A model generated the notes under the pieces. It was not told the origin of the DNA. It worked only from the letters and a program-made list of their open reading frames with translations, and did no database searches. Below are positions 48,219 through 58,374 of a stretch of 64,000 bases of DNA, piece by piece. The translations under genes and the position numbers were made by a program. Within the stretch, counting starts at the first letter, position 1, and every line of letters begins with the position of its first letter. This DNA comes from Aureimonas psammosilenae (GTDB lineage Bacteria > Pseudomonadota > Alphaproteobacteria > Rhizobiales > Rhizobiaceae). The DNA is taken from assembly GCF_009176975.1 (NCBI RefSeq), contig NZ_WEZG01000003.1, forward strand, positions 248,001-312,000. The letters run 5' to 3'.

Positions 48219-49322
48219 ATGGGTTTCAGATGCGGCATCGTCGGCCTGCCCAATGTCGGCAAGTCGACCCTCTTCAACGCGCTCACCAAGACGGCCGCCG
48301 CGCAGGCTGCGAACTATCCGTTCTGCACGATCGAGCCTAATACCGGCGATGTCGCGGTGCCGGATGCCCGCCTTCCGGCCCTCGCCGGCATTGCCAAATC
48401 GGCGCAGATCATCCCGACGCGCATCACCTTCGTCGACATCGCCGGCCTCGTGCGCGGCGCTTCCAAGGGTGAAGGCCTCGGCAACCAGTTCCTTGCCAAT
48501 ATCCGCGAGGTCGATGCAGTGGCCCATGTGCTGCGCTGCTTCGAGGACGACGACATCACCCATGTCGAAGGCCGCATCGATCCGGTGTCGGACGCCGAAA
48601 CCGTCGAAACCGAGCTCATGCTGTCGGATCTCGAATCGATCGAGCGGCGCATCGTACAGATCCGCAAGCGCGCACAGGGGAAGGACAAGGAAGCCCTGAC
48701 GCTGCTTCCCGTCATGGAAGCCGTTCTCCAGCGGCTTCAGAACGGCGAGCCGGCGCGGGTCCTCCTGAAGAACCTTTCCCCTGAGGACATTCTCATCCTC
48801 AAGGGGTTGAACCTCCTGACGTCGAAGCCCGTCCTTTACGTCTGCAACGTCGCGGAAGCGGATGCCGCGAACGGCAACCGCTATTCGCAGGCCGTCGAAG
48901 CGATGGCCGAAAAGCAGGGAGCGGCGAGTGTCGTGATCTCGGCGGCGATCGAGGCGGAAATCGCCCAACTGCCCGAAGAGGAAGTGCCCGAGTACCTTTC
49001 GGCGCTCGGATTGACCGAACCCGGCCTCGACCGCCTGATCAGCGCCGGTTACGGCCTTCTCGGCCTCATCACCTATTTCACCGTCGGCCCGAAGGAAACG
49101 CGTGCCTGGACGGTGCGCAAAGGCTCCAAGGCCCCGCAGGCGGCGGGCGTGATCCATACCGACTTCGAGAAGGGCTTCATCCGCGCCCAGACCATCGCCT
49201 ATGGCGATTTCGTGGGTCTCGGCGGGGAAGTCGCGGCGAAGGAAGCCGGCAAGGCGCGCGACGAAGGCAAGGAATATGTGGTCGCCGATGGCGACGTGAT
49301 GATGTTCAAGTTCAACAACTGA
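48219..49322 (+). CDS. ychF: redox-regulated ATPase YchF
   Basis: A 367-residue Obg-family P-loop protein that prefers ATP to GTP and is linked to oxidative stress and translation. Walker A is GLPNVGKSTLFNALT (9-23), G3-like DIAGLVRGASKGEGLGNQFL, the altered G4 motif NVAEAD and the C-terminal TGS domain (FTVGPKETRAWTVRKGSKAPQAAGVIHTDFEKGFIRA). The ATG at 48219 matches the family start. Third gene of the rplY-pth-ychF group, 100 bases after pth. Confidence 0.96.
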   Translation: MGFRCGIVGLPNVGKSTLFNALTKTAAAQAANYPFCTIEPNTGDVAVPDARLPALAGIAKSAQIIPTRITFVDIAGLVRGASKGEGLGNQFLANIREVDAVAHVLRCFEDDDITHVEGRIDPVSDAETVETELMLSDLESIERRIVQIRKRAQGKDKEALTLLPVMEAVLQRLQNGEPARVLLKNLSPEDILILKGLNLLTSKPVLYVCNVAEADAANGNRYSQAVEAMAEKQGAASVVISAAIEAEIAQLPEEEVPEYLSALGLTEPGLDRLISAGYGLLGLITYFTVGPKETRAWTVRKGSKAPQAAGVIHTDFEKGFIRAQTIAYGDFVGLGGEVAAKEAGKARDEGKEYVVADGDVMMFKFNN

Positions 49323-49352
49323 ACATCGCGCCAACTGTCCGTCGGATATGAG

Positions 49353-49377
49353 AAAGGGGCCTTGCGGCCCCTTTTTT
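49353..49377. terminator. bidirectional terminator between ychF and petC
   Basis: AAAGGGGCC (49353-49361), loop TTGC, GGCCCC (49366-49371), then TTTTTT on the plus strand and TTTC on the reverse strand. It separates the convergent ychF and petABC transcripts. Confidence 0.85.
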
Positions 49378-49399
49378 GTGTCGGATCGAACGAACCGTC

Positions 49400-50395
49400 T
49401 TAGTGCGGCGTGTTTGCCCAAACCCGGCGCTTCACCAGCCAAAGCATCACGGAGAAAGCGATCAGGAAGATCATCACGACGAAGCCGGTCGCCTTGCGCT
49501 CGGCAAGGTGCGGCTCGGCCGTCCACATCAGGAAGGCCGATACGTCGCGTGAATATTGCTCGACGGTCTGCGGTGCGCCGTCGTCATAGGTCACCTGCCC
49601 GTCCGAGATCGGCTGGGGCATGGCGAGCGCCGGTCCGGCGATGAAGTACGGATTGTAGTGGGTGCCGGGCTGGACCACGGTGCCCGCCGGCGGCTCCTGG
49701 CCATAGCCTGTCAGAAGGGCATGGATATAGTCGGGACCGCCTTCCTGATATTGCGACCACGGGAAGATATCGAACACGAAGCGGGGGAAACCGCGCTCCA
49801 CCGCCCTCGCCTTCGCCATCAAGGACAGGTCCGGCGGGGCCGCGCCGTTGTTGGAAGCGGCCGCCGTTTCGGCATTCGGATAAGGCGACGGGAAGTAGTC
49901 GGACGGGATGCCCGCGCGTTCCACCATCTCGCCGGTCGCGCTCGGATTCGGGTCCTGAAGCTGATACTCGGCGGCGAAAGCCTTGACCTGATTTTCGTCG
50001 TAGCCGAGAGCACGCAGGTTTCGGAAGGACACCAGTTCCAGGGAATGGCAGGCCGAGCAGACTTCCTTGTAGACCTTCAGGCCGCGCTGGAGCTGCCCGA
50101 CATCCCAATGGCCAAGCGGTCCGGCGAAGCTCCAGGAGAGCGTCGCGGGATGCTTCAGCGGATAATGGGGCGTTCCGTGCTCGCCGCCTTCCGAATGTCC
50201 GGCGCCCGGCGCCGAGCCGGTCTCCCCGGAGGTTGCCGCGCCCGGCGAGTGGGCCGGCTCCGCGCCGGTCCGCTGCGTGGGAAGGGTTTTTTCCGAGGTC
50301 GGCGCGGCCGGTTGCGCTTCCTGCGAGAAGGCTGGCGCGGACGCGAAAATGGTCGCCGCGACGGAAGCGGAAAGAAGGAACTTCATGACTCGCAT
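49400..50395 (-). CDS. petC: cytochrome c1 of the bc1 complex
   Basis: Haem c subunit of ubiquinol:cytochrome c reductase, anchored with its haem in the periplasm. The 331-residue precursor has a signal peptide (AAtIFASAPAFS-QE region), a long Pro/Gly/Glu-rich linker (about 25-80), the haem motif VCSACHSLELVSFRNL, the axial Met segment in GPALAMPQPISDGQVTYDDG and a C-terminal anchor FVVMIFLIAFSVMLWLVKRR. Unlike Bradyrhizobium fbcH it is not fused to cytochrome b. Last gene of petABC. Confidence 0.95.
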   Translation of the reverse strand: MRVMKFLLSASVAATIFASAPAFSQEAQPAAPTSEKTLPTQRTGAEPAHSPGAATSGETGSAPGAGHSEGGEHGTPHYPLKHPATLSWSFAGPLGHWDVGQLQRGLKVYKEVCSACHSLELVSFRNLRALGYDENQVKAFAAEYQLQDPNPSATGEMVERAGIPSDYFPSPYPNAETAAASNNGAAPPDLSLMAKARAVERGFPRFVFDIFPWSQYQEGGPDYIHALLTGYGQEPPAGTVVQPGTHYNPYFIAGPALAMPQPISDGQVTYDDGAPQTVEQYSRDVSAFLMWTAEPHLAERKATGFVVMIFLIAFSVMLWLVKRRVWANTPH

Positions 50396-50408
50396 CTTTC
50401 GCGCTCCC

Positions 50409-51704
50409 TCAGCCCTTGGTTTCGGGCGAAGCGGCGGCCGCGACCGGCATTGCGCTGCCTGAATGCCGGCTCAGCACGGCTTCGGAGATCGAGGCCGGCA
50501 GTTTTCGCGGCGTTTCGATGAGGCCGAGCACCGGCAGGACGATCAGGAAGTGGGCGAAGTAGTAGATCGTCCCGATCAGCGCGAGAACCGGATAGATGCC
50601 TTCAGCGGGTCGGGAGCCGAGCCAGCCGAGGATCACCGCGTCCACCGCCAGGACCCAGAAGAAGATCTTGTAGAGCGGGCGATAGGAGGTCGATCGCACG
50701 CGGCTCGTGTCGAGCCAGGGCACGAAGAACAGGACGATGATCGAGCCGAACATCACCAGGACGCCACCGAGCTTGGAGTCGATCGGGCCGATGTTGAAGG
50801 TGATGGCGCGCAGCATCGCGTAGAACGGCAGGAAGTACCATTCGGGCACGATATGCGCCGGCGTCTTCAGGGAGTTCGCCGCGATGTAGTTATCTGGATG
50901 GCCGAGATAGTTCGGAATGTAGAAGACGAAATAAGCGAACAGGAGAAGGAACACGACCATCGCGAAGCCGTCCTTCACCGTCGCATGCGGGGTGAAGGGC
51001 ACCGTATCCCTGGAGGCCTTCACTTCCACGCCGGTCGGGTTCGTCTGGCCGACGACATGCAGCGCCCAGACATGGAGGATCACGACGCCCGCGATCATGA
51101 AGGGCAAGAGGTAATGAAGGGCGAAGAACCGGTTCAAGGTGGCGTTGTCGACAGCGAAGCCGCCGAGCAGAAGCTGCTGGATCGGGTCGCCGATCAGCGG
51201 AAAGGCGGTGAAGAACCCGGTGATCACGGTCGCGCCCCAGAAGGACATCTGACCCCAAGGCAGGACGTAGCCCATGAAGGCCGTCGCCATCATCAGAAGG
51301 AAGATCACGACGCCCAGAATCCAGAGCACTTCGCGCGGCTGCTTGTAGGAGCCGTAATAAAGGCCACGGAAGATATGGATGTAGACGGCGATGAAGAAGA
51401 AGGACGCGCCGTTGGCGTGGAGATAGCGCAGCATCCAGCCCCAGTTCACGTCCCGAACGATCTTCTCGACCGAATGGAAGGCGAGCGCCGAGGACGAGGC
51501 GTAGTGCATCGCCAGAACAACACCGGTGAGGATCTGGATCACCAGGAACAGCGCCAGGATGCCGCCGAACGTATAGGCGTAGTTCAGATTTCGCGGCACC
51601 GGATAGGCGACAAACGAATCGTACACGAGACGCGGGAGCGGCAGCCTGGCGTCCAGCCAGCGCATCACCCCGTTCTCGGGCACATAGGAAGAATGGCCAC
51701 TCAT
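50409..51704 (-). CDS. petB: cytochrome b of the bc1 complex
   Basis: Membrane subunit carrying the two haems b and the quinone sites. The 431-residue protein has eight membrane helices. Recognisable are [42 protein letters not shown] and the paired His in helices B and D (e.g. [23 protein letters not shown]), [18 protein letters not shown] and the PEWY sequence of the Qo site ([17 protein letters not shown]). It is 13 bases upstream of petC. Confidence 0.97.
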   Translation of the reverse strand: MSGHSSYVPENGVMRWLDARLPLPRLVYDSFVAYPVPRNLNYAYTFGGILALFLVIQILTGVVLAMHYASSSALAFHSVEKIVRDVNWGWMLRYLHANGASFFFIAVYIHIFRGLYYGSYKQPREVLWILGVVIFLLMMATAFMGYVLPWGQMSFWGATVITGFFTAFPLIGDPIQQLLLGGFAVDNATLNRFFALHYLLPFMIAGVVILHVWALHVVGQTNPTGVEVKASRDTVPFTPHATVKDGFAMVVFLLLFAYFVFYIPNYLGHPDNYIAANSLKTPAHIVPEWYFLPFYAMLRAITFNIGPIDSKLGGVLVMFGSIIVLFFVPWLDTSRVRSTSYRPLYKIFFWVLAVDAVILGWLGSRPAEGIYPVLALIGTIYYFAHFLIVLPVLGLIETPRKLPASISEAVLSRHSGSAMPVAAAASPETKG

Positions 51705-51729
51705 TTCTGCGGTATCCTCCCCAGGATCT

Positions 51730-52290
51730 TCAACCGACCCTGACGGTCGTATCGGATATGAATTCGAACGGCGGAACCGCCATGTTTTCCGGCGCCGGTC
51801 CCTGCCGGATGCGACCGGCCGTATCGTAGGACGAACCGTGGCACGGGCAGAACCAGCCGTTATACGGGCCCTGCTGGCCGAGAGGAATGCAACCGAGATG
51901 GGTGCAAACGCCGACCATCACCAGCCACTGCTCCTTGCCGGGCGCGGAGCGGTTGGCATCCGTCGCCTGGGCATCGGCGGGCAGATTCTGATTGCGCGCC
52001 ACCGGGTCCTTGAGGTCGGCAAGCGGCACGGACTTCGCCTGTTCGATCTCTTCGGGCGTTCGCTGGCGAATGAAAACCGGCTTGCCGCGCCATTTGGCGG
52101 TGATCGACTGGCCCGGCGCCACGGAGGAAACGTTCACCTCGATCGCGGCAAGGGCCAGCGTGCCGGCATCAGGATTCATCTGGTCGATGAACGGCCAAAC
52201 GGCCGCAGCCGCGCCGACCGCGCCAGCCGCGCCGGTGGCGATATACAGAAAATCACGCCGGCTTGGCTCGGCAGTGTCATGAACGCTCAC
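51730..52290 (-). CDS. petA: Rieske iron-sulfur subunit of the bc1 complex
   Basis: Carries the [2Fe-2S] cluster in the periplasm. The 186-residue protein has a Tat-type N-terminus ([28 protein letters not shown]) that doubles as membrane anchor, and the cluster motifs CTHLGC and CPCHGSSYD with GWFCPCHG. The GTG at 52288-52290 is chosen because GAGGAG lies nine bases before it; the upstream in-frame TTG lacks one. First gene of petABC. Confidence 0.95.
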   Translation of the reverse strand: MSVHDTAEPSRRDFLYIATGAAGAVGAAAAVWPFIDQMNPDAGTLALAAIEVNVSSVAPGQSITAKWRGKPVFIRQRTPEEIEQAKSVPLADLKDPVARNQNLPADAQATDANRSAPGKEQWLVMVGVCTHLGCIPLGQQGPYNGWFCPCHGSSYDTAGRIRQGPAPENMAVPPFEFISDTTVRVG

Positions 52291-52406
52291 GTCCGGGCGC
52301 TCCTCTCCAAACGGCCCCAAATGCCGCCTCTTCGATCGGAACCGAAGACCGGCTGCGAATCGGCCAAGCCGATTCCCGGTCGGCAGAGCACTCGCACATT
52401 GGATGG

Positions 52407-52435
52407 GTTCTAGAAGGCAGAAATTTTATTGTCCA
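52407..52435 (-). promoter_or_regulatory. candidate promoter of petABC
   Basis: On the reverse strand, TGGACA (52430-52435) and TAGAAC (52407-52412) are separated by 17 bases in an AT-rich patch, about 117 bases before the petA start. It fits a sigma70-type promoter moderately well. The 219-base spacer 52291-52509 has no gene. Confidence 0.35.
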
Positions 52436-52509
52436 GCGCAGGATGAGCCTGAACGACAGACTGCCGCGTTTGGTGGAAGCTTCGGGCAAGTCCCGTTGCG
52501 GGAAAAGCG

Positions 52510-54396
52510 CTATTGCGCCGCCTCTTCGTGAAGGAAGCCACCCGACTGGCGCGCCCAGAGATCGGCATAAAGACCGCCGCGCGCAACGAGTTGGGCATGG
52601 GTCCCTTCCTCCACGATCCGCCCCGCGTCGAGAACGATCAGTCGGTCGAGGCTCGCGATGGTGGACAAACGATGTGCGATGGCGATCACGGTCTTGCCGG
52701 CCATCATGGCGGCGAGGTTCTCCTGAATCGCCGCCTCGACCTCCGAATCGAGCGCCGAGGTCGCCTCGTCGAGGATGAGGATCGGCGCATCCTTCAACAG
52801 AACGCGCGCGATGGCGATGCGCTGGCGCTGCCCGCCCGACAGCTTGATGCCGCGCTCGCCCACATGGGCCTCGAAGCCTTCGCGCCCCCGCGGATCGCGC
52901 AAGGATTCGATGAAATCTTCGGCATTGGCCCGCCGTGCGGCGGCCAGCACCTCATCGTCCTCGGCATCCGGCCGACCATAGGCGATGTTGTCGCGAATGG
53001 AGCGGTGGAGGAGCGAGGTGTCCTGTGTCACCACGCCGATGGTGGCGCGCAGCGACGCCTGCGTCACCGCCGCGATGTCCTGTCCGTCGATCAGGATGCG
53101 GCCGCCTTCGACATCGTACAAACGCAGGAGAAGATTGACGAGGGTCGTCTTGCCGGCGCCCGAGCGTCCGACGAGGCCGATCTTCTCGCCCGGTCGAACC
53201 GTGATGGATAGATCATCGATGACGCCCGACTCCTTCCCGTAGTGGAAGACGACCTTCTCGAACCTGATCTCACCGCGCGACACGGCGAGATCGCGCGCAT
53301 CGGGGCGGTCGAGAAGGGTCGGCGCCACGGTCACCGTCGCCACCGCGTCCTGAACCGTGCCGAAATTGCGCACGAGGCCGTTGATGTTGAACATCATCCA
53401 GCCCGACATCTGGTTGAGGCGGAGTACGAGGCCGAGCGCCGTCGCGACCGCGCCCGATGAGATCGAGCCATTCGCCCAGGAATGGACGGCCAAAGCGCCG
53501 ACCACCGAAATCATCAGCCCGTTGAGGACGTTGACAGCGGTTCTGACGCCGGTCAACGCGCGCGTCAGCCGACGCACCACATCGACATTCTCGCGGAAGC
53601 CGGCCCGCACATACTCGTCTTCGTGGCGGGACGCATCGAAGAGCTTGACCGAAAGGATGTTGGTGAAGGAGTCCACCACACGCCCCGAAACCACCGAGCG
53701 GGCATCGGCCGCCGCCCTGCCCCATCGCCGGATCTGCGGCAGAAGACGCCAGACGATCCAGGCATAGCCGAGAGCCCAGACACCGAGCACGAGAGCCATC
53801 CACGGATCGATGGCGCCGAGAATGGTGACGCTGAGAATAACGAAGGTGACGAAACTCCAGAAGGTTTGGAGCAGGGTCACGATGAAGTCGCCGACGGCTT
53901 CGCCGACCTGCATCACCTTCTGCGCGATGCGACCGGCGAAATCGTTCTGGAAGAAGGTGTAGGGCTGCTCCATCAGTCGGCGATAAGCCTGCCAGCGGAT
54001 GCGGTTATAGAAGCTTGGAACGATCACCTGCTCCTCGATCAGCGCGCCCGACAGAAGCACGAGCGAGCGCAGAACGAGGGTGAGCGCGAGGAGCCCGGCG
54101 AGAAGCCAGAAATGATCCGATAGCAGCGTTTGGGGCGTCGAGGATTCGAGGGCGTCCACGACCCAGCCGACGCCCGAATACAACAGCGCCTCGACAAGCC
54201 CCGTCAGTCCGCCGGTGGCGAGAAGGCCGAACAGCGGCCATTTCGCCTGGGCCGCGAAGTAGAGAATGAAGCGGTTCGCCGTGCCCGGCAGGGATTCCAG
54301 AGCGCCGATCCGCCTCGCCCTGGTGTTCGACGCCGCATCACCGTCGCCGAACGGGTCGATGACATTCTCGAAGCGTCGAAGCAGGCGGTCGATCAT
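52510..54396 (-). CDS. ABC exporter, fused permease and ATPase (second of pair)
   Basis: A 628-residue type I ABC half-exporter. About six membrane segments lie between residues 45 and 320. The ATPase domain has Walker A GLVGRSGAGKTTLVNLLLRLYD, signature LSGGQRQRIAIARVLL, Walker [17 protein letters not shown] and H-loop AIAHRLST. It overlaps by four bases an equally long homologue upstream (54393-54396), so the two are translated together and may form a heterodimer. Both keep full consensus catalytic residues. Substrate unknown. Confidence 0.88.
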   Translation of the reverse strand: MIDRLLRRFENVIDPFGDGDAASNTRARRIGALESLPGTANRFILYFAAQAKWPLFGLLATGGLTGLVEALLYSGVGWVVDALESSTPQTLLSDHFWLLAGLLALTLVLRSLVLLSGALIEEQVIVPSFYNRIRWQAYRRLMEQPYTFFQNDFAGRIAQKVMQVGEAVGDFIVTLLQTFWSFVTFVILSVTILGAIDPWMALVLGVWALGYAWIVWRLLPQIRRWGRAAADARSVVSGRVVDSFTNILSVKLFDASRHEDEYVRAGFRENVDVVRRLTRALTGVRTAVNVLNGLMISVVGALAVHSWANGSISSGAVATALGLVLRLNQMSGWMMFNINGLVRNFGTVQDAVATVTVAPTLLDRPDARDLAVSRGEIRFEKVVFHYGKESGVIDDLSITVRPGEKIGLVGRSGAGKTTLVNLLLRLYDVEGGRILIDGQDIAAVTQASLRATIGVVTQDTSLLHRSIRDNIAYGRPDAEDDEVLAAARRANAEDFIESLRDPRGREGFEAHVGERGIKLSGGQRQRIAIARVLLKDAPILILDEATSALDSEVEAAIQENLAAMMAGKTVIAIAHRLSTIASLDRLIVLDAGRIVEEGTHAQLVARGGLYADLWARQSGGFLHEEAAQ

Positions 54397-56279
54397 TCCG
54401 CCGCCTTCACTTCCTCTTCCGCTGCATCGTCGTTGCCGGCGGCGATAAAGCCCCCGACCTGTCGATGCCAGAGCTGCGCGTAAAGCCCGCCATTGGCGAG
54501 AAGAGCCTCGTGCGGTCCTTCCTCGACGATCCGCCCCTTGTCCATCACGACGAGGCGATCGAGATTGGCGATGGTGGAAAGCCGGTGGGCGATGGCGATC
54601 ACCGTCTTGCCCTCCATCAATTGGTAGAGGTTCTCTTGGATCGCCGCCTCGACCTCAGAATCGAGCGCGGAGGTCGCTTCGTCCAGAAGAAGGATCGGGG
54701 CGTCCTTCAACATGATGCGGGCGATGGCGATGCGCTGGCGTTGGCCGCCGGAAAGTTTCACGCCGCGCTCGCCGACCTCGGCATCCAGCCCCGGCCGACC
54801 TTCGTGATCCACGAGTTGCCCGACGAAACCGTGCGCTTCGGCGCGTTCGACGGCCTTCATCAAAGCCGCCTCGTCGGCTTCCGGTCGGCCGTAGAGGATG
54901 TTGTCCCGGATGGAGCGATGCAGGAGCGAGGTGTCCTGCGTCACCATGCCGATCTTCGAGCGCAAGGAGGCTTGCGTGACGTCGGCGATGTTCTGCCCGT
55001 CGATCAGGATGCGCCCTTCTTGAAGATCGTAGAAGCGAAGGAGAAGGTTCAGAAGCGTCGTTTTGCCGGCCCCTGAACGCCCGACGAGGCCCACCTTCTC
55101 GCCCGGCCGGACGGTCAGCGAAAAGCCGTCCACCACCGGCCCCGCGCCCCGATGCGGCTTGGCGCCGTGATAACCGAAACCGATGCTTTCGAAGCGGACT
55201 TCGCCACGCTCGACGCTCAGCTCCTCCGCGGCCAGCTTGTCGCTCAACGAAACGGGCTGGCTGAAGGTCGCCGATCCGTCGCGGATCGTGCCGATATTCT
55301 CGAAGAGCGCCGAGATCTCCCACATCACCCATTGCGACATGCCGCCGATCCGCAGGACAAGACCGACGGCGACGGCGATGGCGCCGACCGTCACCAGCTC
55401 GTTCAGCCAGAGCCCGATGCCGAGCGCTCCGACGGAAAAGAGCAGAAGGGAGTTGAGGGAGATCAGGAAGACCTGGAAGCCGGTCACGAGCCGTGCCTGC
55501 CCGTAGACCGGCTGAAGAAACGCGCCCATGGCGTCGCGCGCATAGTCCGCTTCCCGCCGCGTATGGGCGAAGAGCTTCACCGTGCCGATGTTGGAATAAG
55601 CGTCCACGACCCGCCCGGTCATCAAGGCACGGGCGTCGGCCTGGGCTTCCGCAACCTTCATCAAGCGCGGAACGTAGTAGCGCAGGAGAAGCGTGTAGAG
55701 CACCAGCCAGCCGACGAAGGGCAGAACCATCTGCCAATCGGACGCGGCGACGAGGAAGAGGATGCCGCCGAAATATACGGCCACATAAAGCAGAACGTCG
55801 ATCGTCTTGGTGATCGTCTCGCGCAACGCGAGGGAGGTCTGCATCATTTTCGTGGCGACGCGGCCGGCGAACTCGTCTTGAAAGAAAGCCAGCGACTGGT
55901 CGAGCAGCCAGTTATGGACGCTCCAGCGGAAGCGCATCGGGAAGTTGCCGAAGATGCCCTGGAACAGAACGAGCGCGTTGGCGAGATGAAGCGCCGGCAA
56001 GAGGATCAGGACGACGAAGGCCATGCCGGCCAGCCACCAGCCCTGGTTCTGGATGAAGGTCGCGCGGTCGAGCCCGGTCAGCCAGTCGACCACCGAACCG
56101 AGAAAGCCGAACAAGGAGACTTCAACGATGGCGATGGCCGCCGAAAGGAAGGCCAGCCATGCCAGATACGGCCAGATGGGGCGGGCGTAGAACCAGACGA
56201 AGGGCCATAAGCCCGCCGGCGGGCTCTCGCTTCGGCCTTTGGGAAACGGGTCGACGAGCCTTTCGAAAATGGCGAACAT
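54393..56279 (-). CDS. ABC exporter, fused permease and ATPase (first of pair)
   Basis: A 628-residue homologue of the following ABC exporter. Membrane domain approximately 30-330; Walker A GLVGRSGAGKTTLLNLLLRFYD, signature LSGGQRQRIAIARIML, Walker B ILLLDEATSALDSEVE, H-loop AIAHRLST. The C-terminus is an acidic tail (AAGNDDAAEEEVKAAE). The gene is divergent from trmL with 83 bases between. The pair looks like a tandem duplication. The cargo cannot be inferred. Confidence 0.88.
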   Translation of the reverse strand: MFAIFERLVDPFPKGRSESPPAGLWPFVWFYARPIWPYLAWLAFLSAAIAIVEVSLFGFLGSVVDWLTGLDRATFIQNQGWWLAGMAFVVLILLPALHLANALVLFQGIFGNFPMRFRWSVHNWLLDQSLAFFQDEFAGRVATKMMQTSLALRETITKTIDVLLYVAVYFGGILFLVAASDWQMVLPFVGWLVLYTLLLRYYVPRLMKVAEAQADARALMTGRVVDAYSNIGTVKLFAHTRREADYARDAMGAFLQPVYGQARLVTGFQVFLISLNSLLLFSVGALGIGLWLNELVTVGAIAVAVGLVLRIGGMSQWVMWEISALFENIGTIRDGSATFSQPVSLSDKLAAEELSVERGEVRFESIGFGYHGAKPHRGAGPVVDGFSLTVRPGEKVGLVGRSGAGKTTLLNLLLRFYDLQEGRILIDGQNIADVTQASLRSKIGMVTQDTSLLHRSIRDNILYGRPEADEAALMKAVERAEAHGFVGQLVDHEGRPGLDAEVGERGVKLSGGQRQRIAIARIMLKDAPILLLDEATSALDSEVEAAIQENLYQLMEGKTVIAIAHRLSTIANLDRLVVMDKGRIVEEGPHEALLANGGLYAQLWHRQVGGFIAAGNDDAAEEEVKAAE

Positions 56280-56362
56280 GCACTAACCCGTCGTCGTTTC
56301 ACTTTTTCGGCCGGACGGCGAGCCGACGCGACATTGCGCCGGATATAAGCATCGAGACGCGA

Positions 56363-56860
56363 ATGTCAGCCATGACCCCATCCGGCGACGCCCTTTCGCC
56401 GCATCTGGCGATCGCGCTCTACCAGCCCGACATCGCGGGCAATACGGGCACGATCCTGCGGACGGCCGCTTGTCTCGGTCTCGGCGTCGAGCTGATTCAG
56501 CCGGCCGGCTTCGATGCCTCCGACCGCGCCTTGCGGCGCGCGGGCATGGACTATCTGGAAATGGCGACGCTCACGCGACATGACGGATGGGCGGCCTTCG
56601 ATGCGTGGCGACACCTCGCCGGACGCCGTCTCGTCCTTTTCACCACGCACGCGGCGACGCCTTACACGAGCGCCCGTTTCAGCGAGGGAGACGTGCTGTT
56701 GTTCGGACGGGAAAGCGCCGGGGTACCGGAGCATGTCCACGAAGCGGCCGATCTTCGCGTGACCATTCCGATGCGGGAAGAAGCACGATCTTTGAACCTT
56801 GCGGTCGCGGTCGGCATGGCGGCCGGCGAGGCGTTGCGGCAGGTGCGTCGAGACGGCTAA
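56363..56860 (+). CDS. trmL: tRNA (cytidine(34)-2'-O)-methyltransferase
   Basis: SPOUT-class methyltransferase that 2'-O-methylates the wobble base of leucine tRNAs. The 165-residue protein has LAIALYQPDIAGNTGTILRTAACLG at the N-terminus and the knot motifs VLLFGRESAGVPEHV and RSLNLAVAVGMAAGEALRQ. The ATG at 56363 fits the family, leaving a short 11-residue lead. The 3' end overlaps the convergent hypothetical gene by four bases. Confidence 0.92.
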   Translation: MSAMTPSGDALSPHLAIALYQPDIAGNTGTILRTAACLGLGVELIQPAGFDASDRALRRAGMDYLEMATLTRHDGWAAFDAWRHLAGRRLVLFTTHAATPYTSARFSEGDVLLFGRESAGVPEHVHEAADLRVTIPMREEARSLNLAVAVGMAAGEALRQVRRDG

Positions 56861-57231
56861 TCGGCGGTCGGAAGGCGGCGCATGGTAAATTCAACCTCGT
56901 CGCCCGGCAGCAGCCGCCAGCTTTCCACCGAGGTCCAGTAGGCGGCCTTGGGGTAACGCTCGAACCATTCGCGCGCTTTCACGCGCGCAGCATCGCGCGG
57001 CAGGGTGAAGGTTTCCCGCACGAAGCTATCAACCGCATCGGACGCGCGATCCCGCCGGCTTCGGAGCTGGCGGGCCAAACCGTCGAGCGGGGGTTGAACG
57101 AAGGAACGGGCCACGGACTCGAAAACAACTGTGGATGACTCTGTGTAAGATAGCGCTTCAACGGCGGATTTGCGAATCGATTCCGTTGTTTGGCCGCGAT
57201 CGTTGCTGCCCGCATCTTTCCGCGCCCTCAC
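56857..57231 (-). CDS. hypothetical protein
   Basis: A reverse-strand frame of 124 residues, starting at a GTG. The C-terminal half is protein-like ([49 protein letters not shown]), with aromatic and charged residues spread as in a folded domain, and no competing gene lies in the region. The N-terminal part is less convincing, so the real start may be further in. It is convergent with trmL and divergent from hemF. No family is recognised. Confidence 0.55.
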   Translation of the reverse strand: MRARKDAGSNDRGQTTESIRKSAVEALSYTESSTVVFESVARSFVQPPLDGLARQLRSRRDRASDAVDSFVRETFTLPRDAARVKAREWFERYPKAAYWTSVESWRLLPGDEVEFTMRRLPTAD

Positions 57232-57322
57232 CTTCCTGTTACCTGAAGGGCGAGTCGTGCGGCACCTTTGCCGCGTGGAAGGCGGAGTTCCGTTCCGCCA
57301 CTTGGTGACAGGGCCGCGTCAG

Positions 57323-58225
57323 ATGGAACTCCCTCCGATTCCCGAAGGTCTGCCCGCCGATATCGAGACCAAGAAGGAAACGGCTCGGGTCTGGTTCGAA
57401 GCGCTGCGCGACAAGCTCTGCGAAGCCTTCGAGGCGATCGAGGACGAGATCGAGTCGGATATGCCGGCCGGGCGCTTCCAGCGCAGCGAGTGGTCGCGCG
57501 GCGAAAGCGGCGGCGGCGGCGTGATGTCGATGATGCACGGCCGCGTCTTCGAGAAGGTCGGGGTGCACGCCTCCACCGTCTACGGCGAGTTCTCGCAGGA
57601 CTTCCGCAACCAGATCCCGGGTGCGGCGGAAGACCCACGCTTCTGGGCGTCCGGAATTTCGCTGATCGCACATATGCGCAACCCGAACGTGCCGGCCGTT
57701 CATATGAACACGCGCATGGTGGTCACCAGCCGCCAATGGTTCGGCGGCGGCGCAGACCTCACCCCCGTGCTCGACCGTCGCCGCTCGCAGGACGATCCCG
57801 ACACCAAAGCCTTCCATAAGGCGATGCGCTTCGTGTGCGAGCGTCATGGGGCTGTCGCGGATTACGGTCGCTTCAAGCAATGGTGCGACGAGTATTTCTT
57901 CCTGCCGCACCGAAACGAAGCGCGCGGCGTCGGCGGCGTCTTCTACGACTGGCTGCATTCCTCCGAAGAGAACGGCGGTTGGGAGGCCGACTTCGCCTTC
58001 ACGCGCGACATCGGCAAGGCGTTCCTCGTGGTCTATCCGCATATCGTGCGCCAGAACGCGCGGCTGCCGTTCACGGAAGCCGACCGGGACGAACAGCTCG
58101 TCCGGCGCGGGCGCTATGTCGAATACAATCTCCTTTACGACAGGGGCACGCTGTTCGGCCTGAAAACCGGCGGCAACGTGGACTCGATCCTGTCGTCGCT
58201 TCCTCCCCTCGTTCGTTGGCCGTAG
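57323..58225 (+). CDS. hemF: oxygen-dependent coproporphyrinogen III oxidase
   Basis: Converts coproporphyrinogen III to protoporphyrinogen IX with oxygen in haem synthesis. The 300-residue protein has the family blocks [38 protein letters not shown]-like [49 protein letters not shown] and [25 protein letters not shown]. The ATG at 57323 is chosen by family alignment; upstream in-frame sequence is not conserved. No clear FNR box was found upstream. Confidence 0.96.
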   Translation: MELPPIPEGLPADIETKKETARVWFEALRDKLCEAFEAIEDEIESDMPAGRFQRSEWSRGESGGGGVMSMMHGRVFEKVGVHASTVYGEFSQDFRNQIPGAAEDPRFWASGISLIAHMRNPNVPAVHMNTRMVVTSRQWFGGGADLTPVLDRRRSQDDPDTKAFHKAMRFVCERHGAVADYGRFKQWCDEYFFLPHRNEARGVGGVFYDWLHSSEENGGWEADFAFTRDIGKAFLVVYPHIVRQNARLPFTEADRDEQLVRRGRYVEYNLLYDRGTLFGLKTGGNVDSILSSLPPLVRWP

Positions 58226-58374
58226 GGCCTCACGAATTACATCCGGTGAGAATTTTATCTTTATTTAGCTGGGAACATATCATCGAAGATAGGCCATCGA
58301 ACGAGCTATAAATATTAACGATCCGTAGCTCGATGGAGGTCGATAAACGGATCGGGAAACATGGGAGGAGCACT

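Noticed and set aside
57126-57145. CTGTGGATGAC near hemF as a DnaA box
   Set aside because: It mismatches the consensus in the last positions and stands alone, unlike the perfect box at 38592.
57150-57322. FNR-type box before hemF
   Set aside because: No TTGAT-N4-ATCAA-like sequence was found in the upstream region.
58226-58270. Weak hairpin CTCAC/GTGAG with T-rich tail after hemF as a terminator
   Set aside because: A five-pair stem with a 12-base loop is too weak to call; the AT-rich stretch more likely belongs to the DUF1059 gene promoter.
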